A stretch of DNA of 8,653 bases, taken from Spirochaetota bacterium. GTDB taxonomy: Bacteria > Spirochaetota > UBA4802 > UB4802. Positions within the stretch are counted from its first letter, which is position 1; each line of letters starts with the position of its first letter. The translations under genes and the position numbers were made by a program. The stretch spans positions 1-8,653 of the forward strand of contig JAGYNX010000072.1 of NCBI GenBank assembly GCA_018399855.1, given 5' to 3'. Under the pieces are notes generated by a model, which was given only the letters and a program-made list of their open reading frames with translations, made no database searches and had not been told where the DNA came from. Shown here one piece after another: positions 6,638-8,653 of the stretch.

Positions 6638-7873
6638 TTATACTGCCACCTTCGAGTAGTCCCTCGCTTGAAAATTAAACACAGGAGCTTCCTGTTCATT
6701 CAGAGCGGCCTTGTGATACCGGTTAAAAACGGTTACGTAGCCGTCAACCATGTGGTCCCATGAATAATTTTCCATGGTAAAATCACGGGATGCCCTGCTG
6801 AAGGTATCAAGAAGTGTATCCTCAGAAAGCAGGGCGTTAATCTTCTCTGTCCACGCGGTGACATTTTCTGCCGGCACCAGAAAACCGTTCTTTCCATCCT
6901 GTATGGCACAGGTTATGCCTTCAATAGCGGATGCGACTACCGTTGTGTTGTTCACCGCGGCTTCCAGTGCCACAAGGCCAAATCCCTCGGCATCACCGTA
7001 CACCTTAATGTTCGGCATCACGAAAATATCAGCATGTTTCAGAAACTGTATCATCTCTTCAAAGGGTAGTTTTCCCAGGTAGAATCCCCGGCCTTTTACC
7101 GCCGGATCTTCAAGTGCCCTGCGAATGTCAATTTCATCCATGCCCCAGCCGAAAAGCAGGCTTATCAGGTGGGCAAGATGATTGGGGATCAGCCTGAAGA
7201 ACATCTGGATCTTTTTGAGATGCTGCTGTGGCGGACCAACGATAAGGTAGATCACGTTGTCATCAAGTTTTGGCAGAACCCTGTTGATGAACCACGAGAA
7301 TCCTTTTCGACGCACACTTCGACCAACGGAAATGAGTATTTTCTTGTCTTCAAGGGATATTCCAAGGCGTTCTTCCATTGTCGTTCTGAATCGGGAAATT
7401 TTCTTGATGTATCCAAGTTCAGTATCAACCCCGTTTTTCACCACGAACACCTTGTCCTTGTCAAATCCCCTTTTATGGCATTCTTCCGCGGTGGCGTTGC
7501 TGACGGCGATAATACCATCCAGTTTTTTAAAGCGATTTACCGCGATTTTCTGGAAGATTATGCTGGGGAACACGATATCAAGGCCATGAAGAGTGGCTAT
7601 GATGGGAATATTGGTTATTTTTTTTAACTTGTAGGCGAATATCGCCATAAGTCCGTCATTCAGGTGTATTACAGAAATACCCGGGTTTTCATCCAGGATC
7701 TTTTGTACCTTCTTTTTCAAGGTAAGAAGGAATTTAACCTTGCTTGAATTGTTGTCATACACGATGGAATGAACCTTGAAATTCTTCGAAACCCCCTTGA
7801 TGAGCTCATAGCTCTGTTTCTCCATTCCACCGATGGAGGGGGGATACTTATGTGTTATAAATAGTACTTCCAT
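6638..7873 (-). CDS. GT4-family glycosyltransferase
   Basis: A 411-residue, cytoplasmic or membrane-associated GT-B fold enzyme that should move a sugar from a nucleotide-sugar donor with retention of configuration. The N-terminal domain opens with a beta strand and the glycine-rich loop Pro-Pro-Ser-Ile-Gly-Gly-Met-Glu (11-18), common in GT4 enzymes. The C-terminal domain has Gly-Arg-Ser-Val-Arg-Arg-Lys-Gly (184-191), whose Arg and Lys usually bind the donor phosphates, and the E-x7-E motif with E296 and E304. Between Val-Gly-Pro-Pro (212-215) and the next core strand (about 262) lies a longer segment than usual, containing the hydrophobic and basic stretch 221-243, which might touch the membrane. 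Donor and acceptor are unknown. ATG at 7873 has a perfect AAGGAG six bases upstream and starts two bases after the stop of the flippase-like gene, so translation is likely coupled. The tail after about 390 is low in conserved features. Confidence 0.88.
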   Translation of the reverse strand: MEVLFITHKYPPSIGGMEKQSYELIKGVSKNFKVHSIVYDNNSSKVKFLLTLKKKVQKILDENPGISVIHLNDGLMAIFAYKLKKITNIPIIATLHGLDIVFPSIIFQKIAVNRFKKLDGIIAVSNATAEECHKRGFDKDKVFVVKNGVDTELGYIKKISRFRTTMEERLGISLEDKKILISVGRSVRRKGFSWFINRVLPKLDDNVIYLIVGPPQQHLKKIQMFFRLIPNHLAHLISLLFGWGMDEIDIRRALEDPAVKGRGFYLGKLPFEEMIQFLKHADIFVMPNIKVYGDAEGFGLVALEAAVNNTTVVASAIEGITCAIQDGKNGFLVPAENVTAWTEKINALLSEDTLLDTFSRASRDFTMENYSWDHMVDGYVTVFNRYHKAALNEQEAPVFNFQARDYSKVAV

Positions 7874-7875
7874 GT

Positions 7876-8653
7876 CTAACTCCTTTGTTCAGCCATGACC
7901 GGATTTGGCGTTTTCTTTCCGATCATGAGGGAAAACAGTATTACTCCCAGTCCGATCCAGAAAAGCTGGCGTGCCCTGCGAAGAATGGAAACCGTTATCC
8001 ATATTTCCGATCCGGGCACATTGACGAAATCGAGCATAACCTTATTGCCATATTCTTCGATGCCGATCTGACCCGGTATAAATGACCCGAGGGCCTTGAA
8101 TACCATGACGCCGATCTCTATGGCAACACATGAAAAGAATGATATATCAATTCCGAGGAAAATTAGAATTACGTAGAATTCACCCGCACCGGTGATCCGG
8201 TGAAGAAATGAAAGCCAGAATGCCGAGAAGAAGGAAAGCTTCTTTCTGCGGTAAAATTCTGTTAGTTCCTCGTCGATGAGTCTCAGGTTGTCCGCAAGGG
8301 CGTTTACTTTTTCTGAGTGAGGAAACAGTGACGTCATTATCCTCACCGGCAGCCCGAACAGTCCCCTGCCTGTATGCAGCAGTGAAAAAAGTAACAACAG
8401 GATAGCCACTATGATAAGTGTCATGATGATGATGACCTTCTGACTGGCCAGTGCCTGTATATGATCGAGAAATATGTACACCCCTATAGCCATGAGGGCG
8501 ACGCTTGAAAGAACGATAAGAAAACGTGATATGGTGAGGGATACTATACTTGACTGGTAAGGCACCCCTTTTCTGCGAAGCATAACCGCCTTAAGGGTGT
8601 CACCCGCGATCACGTTAGTAGGATTTATCTGTGCCAGGCTTTCGCCAATAAGG
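7876..8653 (-). CDS. Flippase-like membrane protein (UPF0104 / LPG-synthase TM family), partial
   Basis: The gene runs off the right edge: the frame is open from base 8652 on the minus strand, giving 258 residues before the TAG. A GTG at 8613 is internal, because the residues before it (Gly-Glu-Ser-Leu-Ala-Gln-Ile-Asn-Pro-Thr-Asn) continue into the conserved core. That core, Asn-Pro-Thr-Asn-Val-Ile-Ala-Gly-Asp-Thr-Leu-Lys-Ala, followed by several membrane helices, a basic middle loop and a late Gly-Ile-Glu-Glu segment before the last helices, fits the LPG_synthase_TM / UPF0104 family. Members include the membrane half of MprF, HpnL and the C-terminal part of AglD; they are thought to move or bind lipids, and most are unproven. 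About the first 60-80 residues are probably missing. The coupled GT4 gene downstream points to handling of a glycolipid. Family fairly sure, function inferred. Confidence 0.78.
   Translation of the reverse strand, partial: LIGESLAQINPTNVIAGDTLKAVMLRRKGVPYQSSIVSLTISRFLIVLSSVALMAIGVYIFLDHIQALASQKVIIIMTLIIVAILLLLFSLLHTGRGLFGLPVRIMTSLFPHSEKVNALADNLRLIDEELTEFYRRKKLSFFSAFWLSFLHRITGAGEFYVILIFLGIDISFFSCVAIEIGVMVFKALGSFIPGQIGIEEYGNKVMLDFVNVPGSEIWITVSILRRARQLFWIGLGVILFSLMIGKKTPNPVMAEQRS
7880..7885 (-). promoter_or_regulatory. Shine-Dalgarno of the GT4 gene overlapping the upstream gene's end
   Basis: AAGGAG on the minus strand lies inside the last codons of the flippase-like gene. That gene's TAG stop (7878-7876) falls in the six-base spacer before the GT4 ATG. 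This layout is typical of translational coupling and supports one shared message for the two genes. Confidence 0.7.

Noticed and set aside
7169..7627. A 152-residue plus-strand reading frame
   Set aside because: It lies antisense inside the well-supported GT4 gene, has no recognisable domain, and its composition is what a reverse-frame shadow gives.
7876..8613. A complete flippase-like gene starting at GTG 8613
   Set aside because: The same frame stays open to the window edge and the residues before 8613 belong to the conserved core, so the gene is truncated by the window.

Overview
The window is a fully coding, compact bacterial chromosome segment of roughly even base composition, with strong Shine-Dalgarno sites and short gaps. 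It holds two converging gene groups. Nothing fixes the species. A c-di-AMP cyclase, a serine-palmitoyltransferase-like enzyme and envelope-glycan genes together suggest a Gram-negative or otherwise diderm, possibly anaerobic, lineage (Desulfobacterota or FCB-like groups are candidates). That placement is inference. There is no sign of phage, IS elements, CRISPR, tRNA or rRNA.

Left half, plus strand (1-3296): the C-terminal end of an APC-superfamily amino-acid permease, then a GltS-type sodium/glutamate symporter family protein (ESS family), then a 482-residue protein. That protein joins a CdaA-type diadenylate cyclase (three N-terminal membrane helices plus a DAC domain) to a fourth membrane helix and an extracytoplasmic YbbR/CdaR-type region. 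In Firmicutes the cyclase (CdaA) and its regulator (CdaR) are two proteins from adjacent genes; here they form one chain. The cyclase keeps the DGA motif, but its RHR motif reads Arg-His-His.

Right half, minus strand (8653 down to 3342): read in transcription order, a partial flippase-like (UPF0104 / LPG-synthase transmembrane) protein; a cytoplasmic GT4 glycosyltransferase whose start is coupled to the previous stop; a multi-membrane-span GT-C glycosyltransferase of the PMT/ArnT type; and a PLP-dependent alpha-oxoamine synthase that most resembles bacterial serine palmitoyltransferase. The run ends at a strong intrinsic terminator that overlaps the end of the cyclase gene. The simplest joint reading is a lipid-glycan locus, possibly for glycosylated sphingolipids: Spt makes the long-chain base, GT4 adds a sugar on the cytoplasmic face, the flippase-like protein may help move the lipid, and GT-C glycosylates on the outer face using a polyprenyl-phosphate sugar. 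No ceramide synthase, reductase or acyl carrier protein is visible, so this is a hypothesis.

The points most worth following up are the cyclase-YbbR fusion with its altered catalytic motif and the grouping of an Spt-like enzyme with two glycosyltransferases and a flippase-like protein.
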